A model generated the notes under the pieces. It ran no database searches. It saw nothing but the letters and a program-made list of their open reading frames with translations, and had not been told where the DNA came from. This document shows, in pieces, positions 44,091 through 54,143 of a DNA stretch of 64,000 nt. The position numbers and the translations under genes are program-made. Source of the stretch: Neptunomonas concharum (GTDB taxonomy: Bacteria > Pseudomonadota > Gammaproteobacteria > Pseudomonadales > Balneatricaceae); contig NZ_CP043869.1 in assembly GCF_008630635.1 (NCBI RefSeq), forward strand, positions 2,231,160 to 2,295,159, given 5' to 3'. The stretch's first letter is position 1; each line of letters begins with the position of its first letter.

Positions 44091-44330
44091 CGCTTTATTC
44101 ACAAACCGCACTAACTGTTCCTGATCAAAGGGCCAATACAGTGCTTCTTGAGATATTTCATCCAAAAGTACTGGAATAGTTTCTCCGTATTTCTCAAGCA
44201 AGTGATCATCATATGCGATATCAATCACATCAACCTGATGCTTTTCGCTATCCAAACACCCTATTAAGAGCTGCTCTGCCACATCACATAAATGACAACC
44301 ATCCGTGCTGTACATCAAAAAACTACGCAA
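44085..44330 (-). CDS. Glutaredoxin-like protein (DUF836)
   Basis: 81 aa from a TTG start at 44330, chosen because AGGAAGG lies nine bases upstream and it gives the family N-terminus RSFLMYSTDGCHLCD. The redox motif is CHLC near residues 12-15, and TIPVLLDE is the cis-Pro loop near 55. Upstream sequence that could extend the frame to 44483 has no family similarity; an internal ATG at 44315 would cut into the first strand. Likely a small cytoplasmic thiol-disulfide protein; substrate unknown. Confidence 0.8.
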   Translation of the reverse strand: MRSFLMYSTDGCHLCDVAEQLLIGCLDSEKHQVDVIDIAYDDHLLEKYGETIPVLLDEISQEALYWPFDQEQLVRFVNKAL

Positions 44331-44460
44331 AAAATATATCCTTCCTAAAATTAAGGGATTTTGACTATTGATCACCATGCAGAATCTTACTTCTCTGCTA
44401 GAATGACAGGCAAGTAATTTGCGCTCAAACCATCGAGATACCACGCTAAGCGAGTGAACA

Positions 44461-44997
44461 ATGAAACCTAAAATCACCCCCATTGATCATGAAGTCTCTC
44501 TTACCGATGACGAATTTATCGTTAGTAAAACTGATACTAAAGGACTCATTACCTACGTAAATCGTACCTTTATGTCCATTTCTGGCTATTCTGAACCCGA
44601 GCTTTTGGGTATCCAGCACAATATTATTCGTCACCCCGATATGCCACGGGGTGGGTTTAAAATGATGTGGGATACCCTAAAAACGGGGGAAGAGTTTTTT
44701 GTCTACGTTAAGAACTTATGCAAAGACGGCAGCTACTATTGGGTCTTCGCCAATGTCACACCCGATTATGACACCCAAGGACAGCTTCGCGGCTACTATT
44801 CAGTACGTCGAAAACCATCCCGGCTAGCCATTGATACCATCACACCCATTTACCAAGCAATGTTAGAAATAGAGAAGAAAAGCGGCACAAAAGACGCAAT
44901 GACCCACTCCCTTGCTTACCTAAATGACACACTCAAGGCGATGAAAATCGATTACTCCTCTCTCGTCCTCAGCTTAGATAAAGAGGAAAACACATGA
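44461..44997 (+). CDS. PAS-domain protein, Aer/CetB-like
   Basis: 178 aa. A single PAS domain spans about residues 15-125 with the Aer-type signature [29 protein letters not shown] near 58 and the [10 protein letters not shown] strand; Aer PAS domains of this kind bind FAD. A helical tail of about 50 residues follows. There is no membrane or signalling domain. The stop overlaps the next gene's start by ATGA, and that gene encodes a membrane chemoreceptor without a PAS domain, so the two likely act as one redox receptor, as CetB and CetA do in Campylobacter. Confidence 0.85.
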   Translation: MKPKITPIDHEVSLTDDEFIVSKTDTKGLITYVNRTFMSISGYSEPELLGIQHNIIRHPDMPRGGFKMMWDTLKTGEEFFVYVKNLCKDGSYYWVFANVTPDYDTQGQLRGYYSVRRKPSRLAIDTITPIYQAMLEIEKKSGTKDAMTHSLAYLNDTLKAMKIDYSSLVLSLDKEENT

Positions 44998-46496
44998 ATA
45001 TTAAGCAACCCCAAAGATCCGGGATTAGCGCTGGCGCTCTCTTTTTAGATCAACGTATCCGCTTATATTGCTTTATCTTTGTCGCCATTTCTATGGTCAG
45101 TTCATTGTTGGTGATGTTCCTCTACGATATGAACTTTCTGTGGTTGCTCCAGCCTATTCTCAGCACCTACATAGCATTTCGCCTGTTACAAAGAACTGAT
45201 AATGCGATTGACGCTCTGAAGACCATCTATGAAACACTGCACAATGCCAATCAAGGGCGCTTTCATGTGCGAATTACCAAAACAGCCAGACTTGGCGAAG
45301 TAGGCAAAGTTGCTTGGGAAGTAAACGATTTTCTAGATAAGGTCGAGTCTTACTTCAAAGAGGTTGACTCCTGTTTCAAACATGTAGCCAAAGGCAATTA
45401 TGATCGCCCCGCGCTTCACCGCGGATTGCCTGGCTTACTCAAACAGTCTCTTGAAAATATCAACTTAGCACTGACAGAGATGCAAAAAGGCTCACAGCTA
45501 CTTGTGGCAAACGAGCTCCACTCCGAACTGCACTCACTGAATACAAGCCATCTAATTAATAACTTACGACAAACCCAAGATGACTTGATACGTATCGGAG
45601 AAGAAATGGCTCGGGTCGAAACCATTGCCAACGATAACGGTAATGCAGCTCACAGCAGTCAATCCTCTGTCAGGGAAATGGTTAAAGCACTCGACAATAT
45701 TTCTACGACCATTAACTCAGTCGCTACCGTCGTCAATCAATTAGGAAAAGACAGCGACCGGGTGAAAGAGTCACTTTCCATCATTACTGACATTGCTGAC
45801 CAAACCAACCTGTTAGCTTTAAATGCCGCCATCGAGGCCGCTAGGGCCGGTGAACAAGGCCGTGGCTTTGCCGTAGTAGCAGACGAAGTCAAAGCACTGT
45901 CCAGACGTACCAAAGAAGCGGCAGTTGATGTCTCTGCAACCATTAATACTTTTAGCGATCGTGTAGAAGAGATGGTTTCTCAGGCCTCTGAGTCTAATGC
46001 CATTGCGTCCGAGGTAAATGAGATGGTGAATGGGTTTAAGGACCAATTCGACACTTTCTCAAACGGATCAAAAGATACTATGATAGCGGTAGCCTGTGCG
46101 AAAGACCGTGCTTTTGGCTGTTTAGCTAAAGCAGATCATATTATTTTCAAACAAAATGGTTACTTAGCTCTAGATCATTCAACCAACCGTGATAAAGAGA
46201 TTGAGGCCACCTCAGTGACTCATCACCAATGCCGCTTAGGCCGCTGGTACTATGAAGGTGTAGGTTTTGAAACGTTCTCAAGTACTCAAGCGTATCAACG
46301 CCTAGAAATGCCACACGCCAATGTTCATGCTGCCGTGCAAAAAGCCATTTCGTTAAGAGATGCAGATTGGGTTGGTGATAAGTCTATTAAACAAGAAATT
46401 GTTCAGGCGATGTCGTTAGCAGAAGAGGAAAGTTACAAAATTTTGAAATATATCGATGCTATGATTGATGAGCAACACACTAACACTCGCGCCTAA
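44994..46496 (+). CDS. Methyl-accepting chemotaxis protein with CZB domain
   Basis: 500 aa. Two adjacent membrane helices (about 24-62) with almost no periplasmic part, HAMP-like helices (about 65-150), the MCP signalling hairpin with the conserved tip [31 protein letters not shown] split around residue 275, and a C-terminal CZB zinc domain (about 365-490). CZB ligands are visible as [16 protein letters not shown] and PHANVH. CZB domains bind zinc and respond to hypochlorite or zinc. It is coupled to the PAS gene by four bases; GAGG precedes the ATG. Domain order resembles Aer without its PAS. Confidence 0.9.
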   Translation: MNIKQPQRSGISAGALFLDQRIRLYCFIFVAISMVSSLLVMFLYDMNFLWLLQPILSTYIAFRLLQRTDNAIDALKTIYETLHNANQGRFHVRITKTARLGEVGKVAWEVNDFLDKVESYFKEVDSCFKHVAKGNYDRPALHRGLPGLLKQSLENINLALTEMQKGSQLLVANELHSELHSLNTSHLINNLRQTQDDLIRIGEEMARVETIANDNGNAAHSSQSSVREMVKALDNISTTINSVATVVNQLGKDSDRVKESLSIITDIADQTNLLALNAAIEAARAGEQGRGFAVVADEVKALSRRTKEAAVDVSATINTFSDRVEEMVSQASESNAIASEVNEMVNGFKDQFDTFSNGSKDTMIAVACAKDRAFGCLAKADHIIFKQNGYLALDHSTNRDKEIEATSVTHHQCRLGRWYYEGVGFETFSSTQAYQRLEMPHANVHAAVQKAISLRDADWVGDKSIKQEIVQAMSLAEEESYKILKYIDAMIDEQHTNTRA

Positions 46497-46671
46497 AGTT
46501 TAAGAAATTACGGTTTCTCAGTACTTGCAAGCGCCGTAGTGGCAAGGATATGCTCAAACGACAGTTTCACAACTGGTTACTGAAAACCTGTTATCAATAG
46601 CTCTGCAAACACGCCGCTAAGAAATGATGATCATGTCGGGCGAAGGCAGACTTTACGAAAAAGGCAGTTTC

Positions 46672-48414
46672 ATGGAAAACAACAGCAACAACTTGACTAA
46701 CCCGCAAGAGTTTATTAACTACGTAAACCAAGAAACGCAAAAGCTTCTTGAAAATTTTTCCTCTGCGGGTGGTGATGACATCTTCAGCCAATTCACTCAA
46801 TCATGGACCGATTTGGCAACGCGTTCGATGGAAGACCCAACGGTTTGGATCAAAGCGATTTCTGATTACCAAATGGCGCAAATGAATCTCTGGAAAAGTC
46901 TACTGACGGGACAGTCTGAAGCCGCGCCTGTAGCAAACCCTGCTCCTGGCGATCGTCGTTTTAGCGCCGAAGAGTGGTCAACAAACCCTGTTTTTAGCTA
47001 TATCAAACAGTCTTACCTCTTGGGGTCAAACCTACTACAAAACATGGCAGCGAACGCTAAGCTTTCTGAAACGGAACAGAAAAAGCTGGAGTTTTATACG
47101 CAACAATATATTGATGCAATGTCCCCTACCAATTTTGCTATTACAAATCCGGAAGTACTACAGCAAGCATTAGAGAGTAAAGGGCAGAGCTTGGTCGATG
47201 GCCTCAAAAACCTACTCGGAGACCTAGAAAAAGGTCGCATTACCATGACGGATGAAAGCGCTTTCGTTCTTGGTGAGAATATAGCGACAACGGAAGGCGC
47301 TGTTGTCTTCCAAAACCGTATGTTCCAGTTGATTCAGTACAAGCCGACAACCGAAGAAGTATTTGAAAAACCAACACTGATCGTACCGCCATGTATCAAC
47401 AAATTTTATATCTTGGACCTCCAAGAACATAACTCCTATGTTAAGTACTGCGTTGATCAGGGCCAAACTGTATTCCTAGTCTCTTGGATTAACCCAACAA
47501 CTGATCAGAGCGATATCAGCTGGGACGATTATGTAGGTGAAGGTGTTCTCAAAGCGATTGACGTTGTGAAAGAGATTTCAGGATCGGCGAAGGTGAATAC
47601 AGTTGCTTGGTGCATCGGTGGAACCCTGATGGCTTCCGCACTGGCGGTCATGGCCCATCGTAAAGATACCAGCGTATCATCAGCAACCTTCCTGACAACC
47701 TTGACAGACTTCCAAGACCCAGGTGATTTGTGTGTCTTTATCGATGAGCAGCAGGTTAAGCGCTTAGAAGATAAAGTTAACAACCAAGGCTATCTATCCG
47801 GAAAAGAACTGGCTACTTCGTTCAATATGCTACGTTCGAATGACTTGATTTGGTCTTATGTCGTTAACAACTACTTAAAGGGCCAGACACCACCTCCATT
47901 TGACATCCTTTATTGGAATGGAGACTCAACCAACCTACCTGCTGAAATGTATACCTATTACATTAATAAGATGTACTTGGAAAATAAACTTTCAGAAAAA
48001 GATGGGCTGACAATCTGTGGATCACCGGTGGACTTAGGCCGCATCAAAACGCCATGCTATTTCTTATCTACAATTGAAGATCACATTGCACCTTGGAAAG
48101 GCACATTCAAGGCTACCGAAACATTCGGAAGCAATATTGAGTTTGTACTCGGAGCCAGTGGTCACGTAGCAGGGGTTATCAACCCAGCCTCGAAAAACAG
48201 AAGAAACTACTGGGTTAAAGGCGAGCAAGGCAAAGGGCCTGACCACTGGCTGGAAACTGCCGAGCGTGTCGAAGGCTCCTGGTGGCCGAACTGGGCTGAT
48301 TGGCATAAGCGTCGCGGCGGTAAGAAAGTACCGGCTCCAACCGCTTATGGTAACGAGGAGCACTCCGTTATCGAAGCAGCTCCTGGTAGCTACGTGGCAG
48401 TACGTATCGCTTAG
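46672..48414 (+). CDS. phaC: Class I poly(3-hydroxyalkanoate) synthase
   Basis: 580 aa; polymerises 3-hydroxyacyl-CoA to PHA on granules. An N-terminal helical domain (to about 200) precedes the alpha/beta-hydrolase core. The catalytic triad is C314 in VAWCIGGTL, D470 in IEDHIAPW and H498 in GASGHVAG. The nucleophile motif usually reads GxCxGG; here the first Gly is Ala (AWCIGG). AAGG lies before the ATG at 46672; upstream in-frame Mets are rejected. No phaA, phaB, phaP or phaR is adjacent. A strong terminator follows. Confidence 0.93.
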   Translation: MENNSNNLTNPQEFINYVNQETQKLLENFSSAGGDDIFSQFTQSWTDLATRSMEDPTVWIKAISDYQMAQMNLWKSLLTGQSEAAPVANPAPGDRRFSAEEWSTNPVFSYIKQSYLLGSNLLQNMAANAKLSETEQKKLEFYTQQYIDAMSPTNFAITNPEVLQQALESKGQSLVDGLKNLLGDLEKGRITMTDESAFVLGENIATTEGAVVFQNRMFQLIQYKPTTEEVFEKPTLIVPPCINKFYILDLQEHNSYVKYCVDQGQTVFLVSWINPTTDQSDISWDDYVGEGVLKAIDVVKEISGSAKVNTVAWCIGGTLMASALAVMAHRKDTSVSSATFLTTLTDFQDPGDLCVFIDEQQVKRLEDKVNNQGYLSGKELATSFNMLRSNDLIWSYVVNNYLKGQTPPPFDILYWNGDSTNLPAEMYTYYINKMYLENKLSEKDGLTICGSPVDLGRIKTPCYFLSTIEDHIAPWKGTFKATETFGSNIEFVLGASGHVAGVINPASKNRRNYWVKGEQGKGPDHWLETAERVEGSWWPNWADWHKRRGGKKVPAPTAYGNEEHSVIEAAPGSYVAVRIA

Positions 48415-48431
48415 ATCAGTCGCGCTTAAAC

Positions 48432-48460
48432 AAAGCCTCGCACCCGCGAGGCTTTTTTGT
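48432..48460 (+). terminator. Terminator after phaC
   Basis: AAAGCCTCG (48432-48440) pairs with CGAGGCTTT (48447-48455), followed by more Ts. It is a textbook intrinsic terminator 18 bases after phaC. Confidence 0.9.
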
Positions 48461-48549
48461 TTTGCAGGTTGCAATCCAACCTATGGCACTCTACCATCAA
48501 GCCAACTTTTGGCACCACTGTCCATCTACCTTTACCTGAGATTCCCACT

Positions 48550-49923
48550 GTGCAGCGCCACTCATTTCGTCATGAAATTAAGCAGCTATTGACATTAGGC
48601 TCCCCCATCATTGTGACTCAACTTGCACAAGCAGCTATGGGTTTCGTTGATACACTGGTTGCCGGTCAATACAGCACATTAGATTTGGCAGCAGTGGCAT
48701 TAGGCTCAAGCATCTGGCTACCCCTGTTCTTAACCTGTACAGGACTGCTGATGGCGACTACACCTTTAGTTGCGCACGCAACAGGCGCAGGTCAGTTACA
48801 AAGTATCGTTACTTTTTTTAGACAAGGTTTGTGGATATCCCTACTTTGTGGGATAGGCTGCGTTGCTTTTCTATTTTCGGCAGACTGGATACTCAATGTT
48901 ATGAGTGTCGAACAGGACTTAGCAGCTAAAACAATGGAATACCTAAAAGCAATAGCTTGGGGGTTTCCGGCTTTGCTGTTGTATCAATTGCTAAGAAGCT
49001 ATTTCGAAGGTCTCGGTAAAACACGCCCTGCCATGCATATTGCGCTTTTTGCTCTCCTAGCCAATATCCCTTTGAACTATATCTTTGTATTCGGAAAACT
49101 AGGCTTTCCCGAGATGGGAGCAGCCGGATGCGGTTGGGCCAGCGCGGCAGTCATGTGGATGATGCTTGCGCTAGGTTGGGCGGTTATGCACTACAAAACT
49201 CAGCTTCATTTGCCACGTTTTACACTCCCTTGGATAGACCTTAGAGCCTTTGGACAGTTTTTACGGCTGGGTATACCGATGGGTATTTCTATTCTCATTG
49301 AAAGCAGCATGTTCTCTGTCATTGCGCTCTTATTAGCACCATCCGGTGTGCTCATTGTCGCCAGCCACCAAATCACAATGACATTTACGGGCCTGATCTT
49401 TATGATCCCGCTCAGTTTGGCCATTGCCTGTACCATTAGAGTGGGACAAATGAATGGGGCTGGCAATCCATCAGCCGCTTGGTTCACAGCAAAGGCAGCC
49501 ATGGTATTAACCTCCTGTATTGCGCTTATCACCAGTATAAGTATTTGGCTACTTGCACGACCCATTGCAGAGTTATTTACATCCGAAGCTGCGGTGATTT
49601 CGATGGCGTCCAGTCTATTGTTAATCGCCGCTTTATTTGAGATATCAGATGCACTGCAGGTCACAGCGGCAGGGGCTCTCAGAGGTTATAAAGATACATC
49701 CTACCCGTTGCTCATCGTATTTATCGCCTATTGGGTGATTGGACTACCCCTGGGATATATACTTGGACTAACAGATCTACTCATCCCCGCAATCGGTGCA
49801 GCAGGCTTTTGGTATGGCCTAGTTATAGGGCTGTCTGTCGCTGCACTTCTACTAATCATTAGGTTAAAACGGGTGGCTCATCGTGCAATTCATTCCGATA
49901 CTACTCATTACACTCATTCTTAG
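48550..49923 (+). CDS. MATE-family efflux transporter
   Basis: 457 aa, twelve membrane helices in two homologous halves, DinF/NorM-type Na+ or H+ drug antiporter. The first helix begins LTLGSPIIVTQLAQAAMGFVDTLVAG, a MATE hallmark. The GTG at 48550 is preferred: the reading frame is open back to 48457, but that would place the start against the phaC terminator. Ribosome binding is weak. Its 3' end overlaps the DUF3080 gene by 41 bases. Confidence 0.88.
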   Translation: MQRHSFRHEIKQLLTLGSPIIVTQLAQAAMGFVDTLVAGQYSTLDLAAVALGSSIWLPLFLTCTGLLMATTPLVAHATGAGQLQSIVTFFRQGLWISLLCGIGCVAFLFSADWILNVMSVEQDLAAKTMEYLKAIAWGFPALLLYQLLRSYFEGLGKTRPAMHIALFALLANIPLNYIFVFGKLGFPEMGAAGCGWASAAVMWMMLALGWAVMHYKTQLHLPRFTLPWIDLRAFGQFLRLGIPMGISILIESSMFSVIALLLAPSGVLIVASHQITMTFTGLIFMIPLSLAIACTIRVGQMNGAGNPSAAWFTAKAAMVLTSCIALITSISIWLLARPIAELFTSEAAVISMASSLLLIAALFEISDALQVTAAGALRGYKDTSYPLLIVFIAYWVIGLPLGYILGLTDLLIPAIGAAGFWYGLVIGLSVAALLLIIRLKRVAHRAIHSDTTHYTHS

Positions 49924-50947
49924 TGGCTGCAATACTCAGTCCGATCTTGACCGACTGTTCAATGATTACACGCAGGGAGTTGCCAACATTTTGGACGAAG
50001 AGTGGAAAAGCGCTATACCGGACTCTCCCCCACCATTGCCGCCCCAACGTTTACGCACATTAGTAACCACTGAGATACGTGAAGGGCTGATTGAAGTACT
50101 CGACCTTAGCGTATGCAACCTATTACCCCTGATTGCACAGAAAAACAGCTCCCTAGGGAAAGTGGCTCCTCCCTCCCAAGTACTTTCTTATGAACTACGT
50201 TTTTATCGCACGATTACCGATTGTCTTCCTCTTGTTCTAAATGATAAAAATATCGACTTAGCTATTAAGGAGAAAATCCAGGCGATTCATCGGACTAAAA
50301 CCGATAACCTGCCAGCCGTTCTTTGGAACGCGTTTTACACCGGTGAGGAAATTGAACAAAGTCTGGCATTAAATCAGCCCCCTATCCCCTTAGATCAGCC
50401 TGAACAGAGTTACCACCCCGCGTTATCTGCCCTTGAGCTGTTCAATAACCTAACCAACATCGCCACTCTTAATCCCGAAACACTGAAGCCAATCGACACG
50501 CAAACCCTAGAAAAGAGTTACGAGTCGCTCTATACAGCTCCACTAGGCGTACCGTTACTCAAGTCTTTACTTCTATTAGAAGCTAGCTTAAACAATGTAG
50601 CCCACACCATTGAAAGCAGGCTTGAGCGTCGACCTCTTTGTTTTAAAGACATGCGAAACCCTAAAGCCGACATCCTGAAAAGTATTTTCACCCAGCAATA
50701 TGCGTTAAAAGTCCAGCCCTACCTTTCTAAGGTTGACCGCCTCGCTTCACGCTGGTATCGGCTTCATCAATCAACAACAAGCCATCTGCCCGTTCCTTCT
50801 GAAATTTCTGATTACGTCGCTCAAGTTTTTCAACGCAACGCCGAGATAAGTCTTTGGAATAGATACATCAGGGCACGAGATCGGCATACCAAAGCATGGC
50901 AACGCATTCTTAATCAGTGCAATTTAATGCCCGGGAACCACGACTAA
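49883..50947 (+). CDS. DUF3080 lipoprotein
   Basis: 354 aa from a GTG start with GGGTGG upstream. A lipobox LILSGC (Cys16) ends a short signal peptide, so the protein is probably an outer- or inner-membrane lipoprotein facing the periplasm. The body matches DUF3080, seen in marine gammaproteobacteria (LDLSVCNLLPLIAQKNSSLGKVA near residue 71). Function unknown. It overlaps the MATE gene and precedes lapG by about 70 bases. Confidence 0.8.
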   Translation: MQFIPILLITLILSGCNTQSDLDRLFNDYTQGVANILDEEWKSAIPDSPPPLPPQRLRTLVTTEIREGLIEVLDLSVCNLLPLIAQKNSSLGKVAPPSQVLSYELRFYRTITDCLPLVLNDKNIDLAIKEKIQAIHRTKTDNLPAVLWNAFYTGEEIEQSLALNQPPIPLDQPEQSYHPALSALELFNNLTNIATLNPETLKPIDTQTLEKSYESLYTAPLGVPLLKSLLLLEASLNNVAHTIESRLERRPLCFKDMRNPKADILKSIFTQQYALKVQPYLSKVDRLASRWYRLHQSTTSHLPVPSEISDYVAQVFQRNAEISLWNRYIRARDRHTKAWQRILNQCNLMPGNHD

Positions 50948-51017
50948 TCCTGCCACTTGTAGAATCGCCGTTTATCTACCATGCTTGTAGACAAGCCAGA
51001 TGCATAACAGGATATTT

Positions 51018-51734
51018 GTGCAAAAAAACTACAACTCTCCCATTAAAATATCTGCGACCTTAGCACCGCGTTATCAGTTGTTACTGCAGATATGTCTGCT
51101 GGTAGCCGCCTTGCTGATGGCAGCTACCGGCTTAAGCGAGATTGGTATTCGCTTGAGCCAGGCTTACATACAACAGTTAGAAACTAAGTATGGCAAACAA
51201 GCAGGCTTGAGATTACGTGCTTGGCAGAATTTGATAAACGATCTACAAGGAAAGAGTGAGCAGCAAAAGCTTAAAGAGGTAAATGACTTCTTTAATCAAG
51301 TGCGCTTTCTGGATGATATTGTTCACTGGAAGCAAAAAGATTATTGGGCAACCCCCGTGGAATTCTTAATCAGTAACGGGGGGGACTGTGAAGACTTTTC
51401 AATTGCGAAATATTACACCCTCAAGGAAACAGGAGTTGATATGAGCAAACTCAGTATAGCTTATGTTAAAGCACTAAAGCTCAATCAAGCTCACATGGTA
51501 CTCACTTATTACGAGTCACCCAATGCGATTCCTGTCGTATTAGACAATCTAATTCCTGAAATTAAACCCGCAAACCAACGAACAGATTTGCTTCACGTAT
51601 ATAGTTTCAATGGTGATAATCTATGGTTATCAAAAAAAGGGCGGCGTTCAACACTTGTCGGGACATCTGACCGCCTTGGGCCATGGGTTCAATTAAAGTC
51701 ACGACTAGAAAATAAGCATGTTAATGTTAACTAA
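51018..51734 (+). CDS. lapG: LapG, periplasmic cysteine protease
   Basis: 238 aa, transglutaminase-like cysteine proteinase (BTLCP) that releases the LapA-type adhesin by cleaving its N-terminus, unless bound by LapD. One membrane or signal helix (about 23-45 from this start) is followed by the catalytic domain with Cys in NGGDCEDFS, His in LNQAHMVL and Asp in PVVLDNL. The GTG at 51018 has AGGA six bases upstream; the alternative ATG at 51000 has none and adds six residues. It is 21 bases before lapD. Confidence 0.91.
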   Translation: MQKNYNSPIKISATLAPRYQLLLQICLLVAALLMAATGLSEIGIRLSQAYIQQLETKYGKQAGLRLRAWQNLINDLQGKSEQQKLKEVNDFFNQVRFLDDIVHWKQKDYWATPVEFLISNGGDCEDFSIAKYYTLKETGVDMSKLSIAYVKALKLNQAHMVLTYYESPNAIPVVLDNLIPEIKPANQRTDLLHVYSFNGDNLWLSKKGRRSTLVGTSDRLGPWVQLKSRLENKHVNVN

Positions 51735-51755
51735 TAATGGGGCTAAGGAGCTGCT

Positions 51756-53702
51756 ATGTCTTTACTTAATCAACTGATCGCCGCCGTGTTTGCTGTGCTG
51801 ATTGGATTGGTTTCCGGCACCCTATACATCATGTCGGATAACGCCAAGGATATGTTGCTGAACCAACTCGAGTCCCACGGTCAGGACACCGCGACCCATT
51901 TAGGGCTTTACCTTGCACCTTATATTGCCGATTCTGATACCGCCACTATCGAGACGACAGTTAATGCCATTTTTGATAACGGCTTTTACCAAAAAATTGA
52001 TATTACAGATGCCGACGGTCAATCACTTTTTGTAACGACGACATCACCAAGAATTTCGGACAACGTACCTGATTGGTTTGTATCGATGATGAGTATTGAT
52101 CCCCCCGTCATGGAGCGAGAAGTCAGTCATCAATGGCGTAAAGTAGGGAAAGTAGAGGTACAAAGTAGAGCCGGTTATGCCTACGAACAGCTTTGGAAAG
52201 GCGCAGAACAAACCTTGCTATGGTTTGTCTCTCTCTCGTTAGTTGCTGTTTTTTCATTAAGTTATCTGATCAGATTGATTCTTCGGCCGCTAAAAGGTGT
52301 AGAAAAGCAAGCGAGCGCCCTGTCCGAACGCCAATACATCGAACAAACAGAGCTGCCAAAAACACAAGAACTGCGTAGTGTAGTTGATGCGATGAACCGT
52401 ATGGTAAAGCGTGTGCAGCGTATGTTTGAAGAACAAACTCGACATATTGAAGAACTGCGCCGAACCGCCTATCAAGACAACCTGACGGGCTTAGCAAACT
52501 CTAAAGCAACAGAAGCTCAGTTAAGTGATTGGCTTGATTATAGAAAAGAATTTGGCTCTGGAACCTGCATCTATCTCCACATCCCAAACCTGCAACACAT
52601 CAATGAGCAACTCGGTGAAGACAGGGCAAATAACTTCTTAAAACAAGTAGGGCGCATAATGGCAGAGCTATCTATGCAATATCAACCCAATATTGTAGGG
52701 CGATTATCAGGTGCAGATTTCATGGCACTGATCCCTTCAGGTAACGAAGAAGACACTAAACGGCAAATCTCCACACTTTATGATGCCATTAAGACCCAAT
52801 CAGATTTTTATGCGGAGCTGAGCAAAGAAGGCCCCGTCGTCAATATCGCCGTTACCCAGAGCCACGAGGATATGAGTGCATCGCAATTACTATCGGAAGC
52901 AAAAGTTGCCATTCGCAACGCTATCCAACAAAACTGCGATATCTACTACCCACAAGCTTTTAGCGGCTCACGCTTAACTTCCAGTACTTGGCAGGAGCAT
53001 GTTGCCAGCGCGATTAACAATCAACAAGTATTTTTGCAATACCAACCGGTTATCAGCGCTCAAGACAGCACGATTATCCAAAGAGAGCTGCTCGCCCGAA
53101 TTCTCAATCAAGATAACGCCCCCTGCTCTGCACTTGAATTTATACCCGTTGTTAAAGAGCTGGGCTTAATTGAAGCACTGGACAAAGCCGTTCTCGAACA
53201 AGCAATGGCCTACCTTGCCTCCACAAATGAAGGGGCGGCACTCACAATCAACTTGAGCCAACAAGCAATCCACTCGGATAATTTTACTAAGTGGATCAAA
53301 AAAGCTGTCAAACAAAATGCTTTAAGAGGGCGGCTCAATATAGAGATCAACGAAACAGCCGTACTAACGGATGTCGATTTAGTGGCACAGTTTAGGAGCA
53401 CCCTCAAACAAGCAGGTATCGGGTTCGGTGTGGACAACTTTGGCATACACCCTAGCGGCTTTAGTTACCTCTATGCGATCCAACCCGATTATATAAAAAT
53501 CGACGGCTCTCTCTGTAAACATGTAGAAGATAACCCTGAGGACCGCTTTTTTGTCAGCAGCCTGATTACAGCAGCACACAGTTTGGGCATTAAGGCCTAC
53601 GCTGAGCGCGTCGAGCGGGACACTCAGGTCGCAAGCCTAGCCTATATGAACATTGATGGCACACAGGGCTTCCTACATGGCATCCCAGAAGCGCTGAAAT
53701 AG
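51756..53702 (+). CDS. lapD: LapD, c-di-GMP effector receptor
   Basis: 648 aa, inner-membrane receptor that binds c-di-GMP inside and sequesters LapG outside. Two membrane helices (about 5-27 and 147-170) frame a LapD/MoxY-type periplasmic domain, followed by HAMP and linker, a degenerate GGDEF (reads SGADF, about residue 325) and a degenerate EAL domain (reads ELLAR, about 450). Loss of both catalytic motifs is what is expected of a receptor rather than an enzyme. AAGGAG precedes the ATG. lapA and the lapBCE secretion genes are not in this window. Confidence 0.92.
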   Translation: MSLLNQLIAAVFAVLIGLVSGTLYIMSDNAKDMLLNQLESHGQDTATHLGLYLAPYIADSDTATIETTVNAIFDNGFYQKIDITDADGQSLFVTTTSPRISDNVPDWFVSMMSIDPPVMEREVSHQWRKVGKVEVQSRAGYAYEQLWKGAEQTLLWFVSLSLVAVFSLSYLIRLILRPLKGVEKQASALSERQYIEQTELPKTQELRSVVDAMNRMVKRVQRMFEEQTRHIEELRRTAYQDNLTGLANSKATEAQLSDWLDYRKEFGSGTCIYLHIPNLQHINEQLGEDRANNFLKQVGRIMAELSMQYQPNIVGRLSGADFMALIPSGNEEDTKRQISTLYDAIKTQSDFYAELSKEGPVVNIAVTQSHEDMSASQLLSEAKVAIRNAIQQNCDIYYPQAFSGSRLTSSTWQEHVASAINNQQVFLQYQPVISAQDSTIIQRELLARILNQDNAPCSALEFIPVVKELGLIEALDKAVLEQAMAYLASTNEGAALTINLSQQAIHSDNFTKWIKKAVKQNALRGRLNIEINETAVLTDVDLVAQFRSTLKQAGIGFGVDNFGIHPSGFSYLYAIQPDYIKIDGSLCKHVEDNPEDRFFVSSLITAAHSLGIKAYAERVERDTQVASLAYMNIDGTQGFLHGIPEALK

Positions 53703-53707
53703 CTGAC

Positions 53708-54142
53708 TTATATAACCGACTCCAGCCAGCGCTTCAAGCTGGCTGCGTCCATTGCGCCAGACTGGCGGGCGACCTCTCTTCCATTATCTAAAACCAGTAA
53801 TGTCGGAATGCTTCGAATACCATACTGACCAGCCAAAGCTTGTTCGGTTTCAGTGTTAATTTTCACAAAACGCATCTCTGGCTCCATTGTATGTGCCACC
53901 TGCTCAAAAATGGGAGACATCATTTTACAAGGCCCACACCAAGATGCCCAAAAATCGACCACAATAGGTATATCGGTATTGCGAACTAGTTTCTGAAAAG
54001 CAGACGTATTGAGATCCAATGCACGACCTTGAAAAAGTCGTTCGCGGCATCGACCACACACGGGATCGTCAGACAGACGCGTATCCGGCACACGGTTAGG
54101 CGTTTGGCAAGCGGGACAAGCAATCAATGAAGAATGTGACAT
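53708..54142 (-). CDS. trxC: Thioredoxin 2
   Basis: 144 aa, cytoplasmic zinc-containing thioredoxin. N-terminal CPAC and CGRC pairs bind zinc, and the redox site is WCGPC near residue 68, with the cis-proline in SIPTLLVL near 110. Length matches E. coli TrxC. The only ribosome-binding-like sequence (TAGGGTG) lies inside the 3' arm of the hairpin at 54144-54185, four bases from the ATG. It is convergent with lapD (five bases apart) and follows proQ in the same direction. Confidence 0.95.
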   Translation of the reverse strand: MSHSSLIACPACQTPNRVPDTRLSDDPVCGRCRERLFQGRALDLNTSAFQKLVRNTDIPIVVDFWASWCGPCKMMSPIFEQVAHTMEPEMRFVKINTETEQALAGQYGIRSIPTLLVLDNGREVARQSGAMDAASLKRWLESVI

Positions 54143-54143
54143 A

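Noticed and set aside
44331-44483. N-terminal extension of the glutaredoxin-like gene
   Set aside because: It would run into the PAS gene start at 44461 and shows no glutaredoxin features.
48457-48549. N-terminal extension of the MATE gene
   Set aside because: The start would abut the phaC terminator and the extra residues are not membrane-like or family-like.
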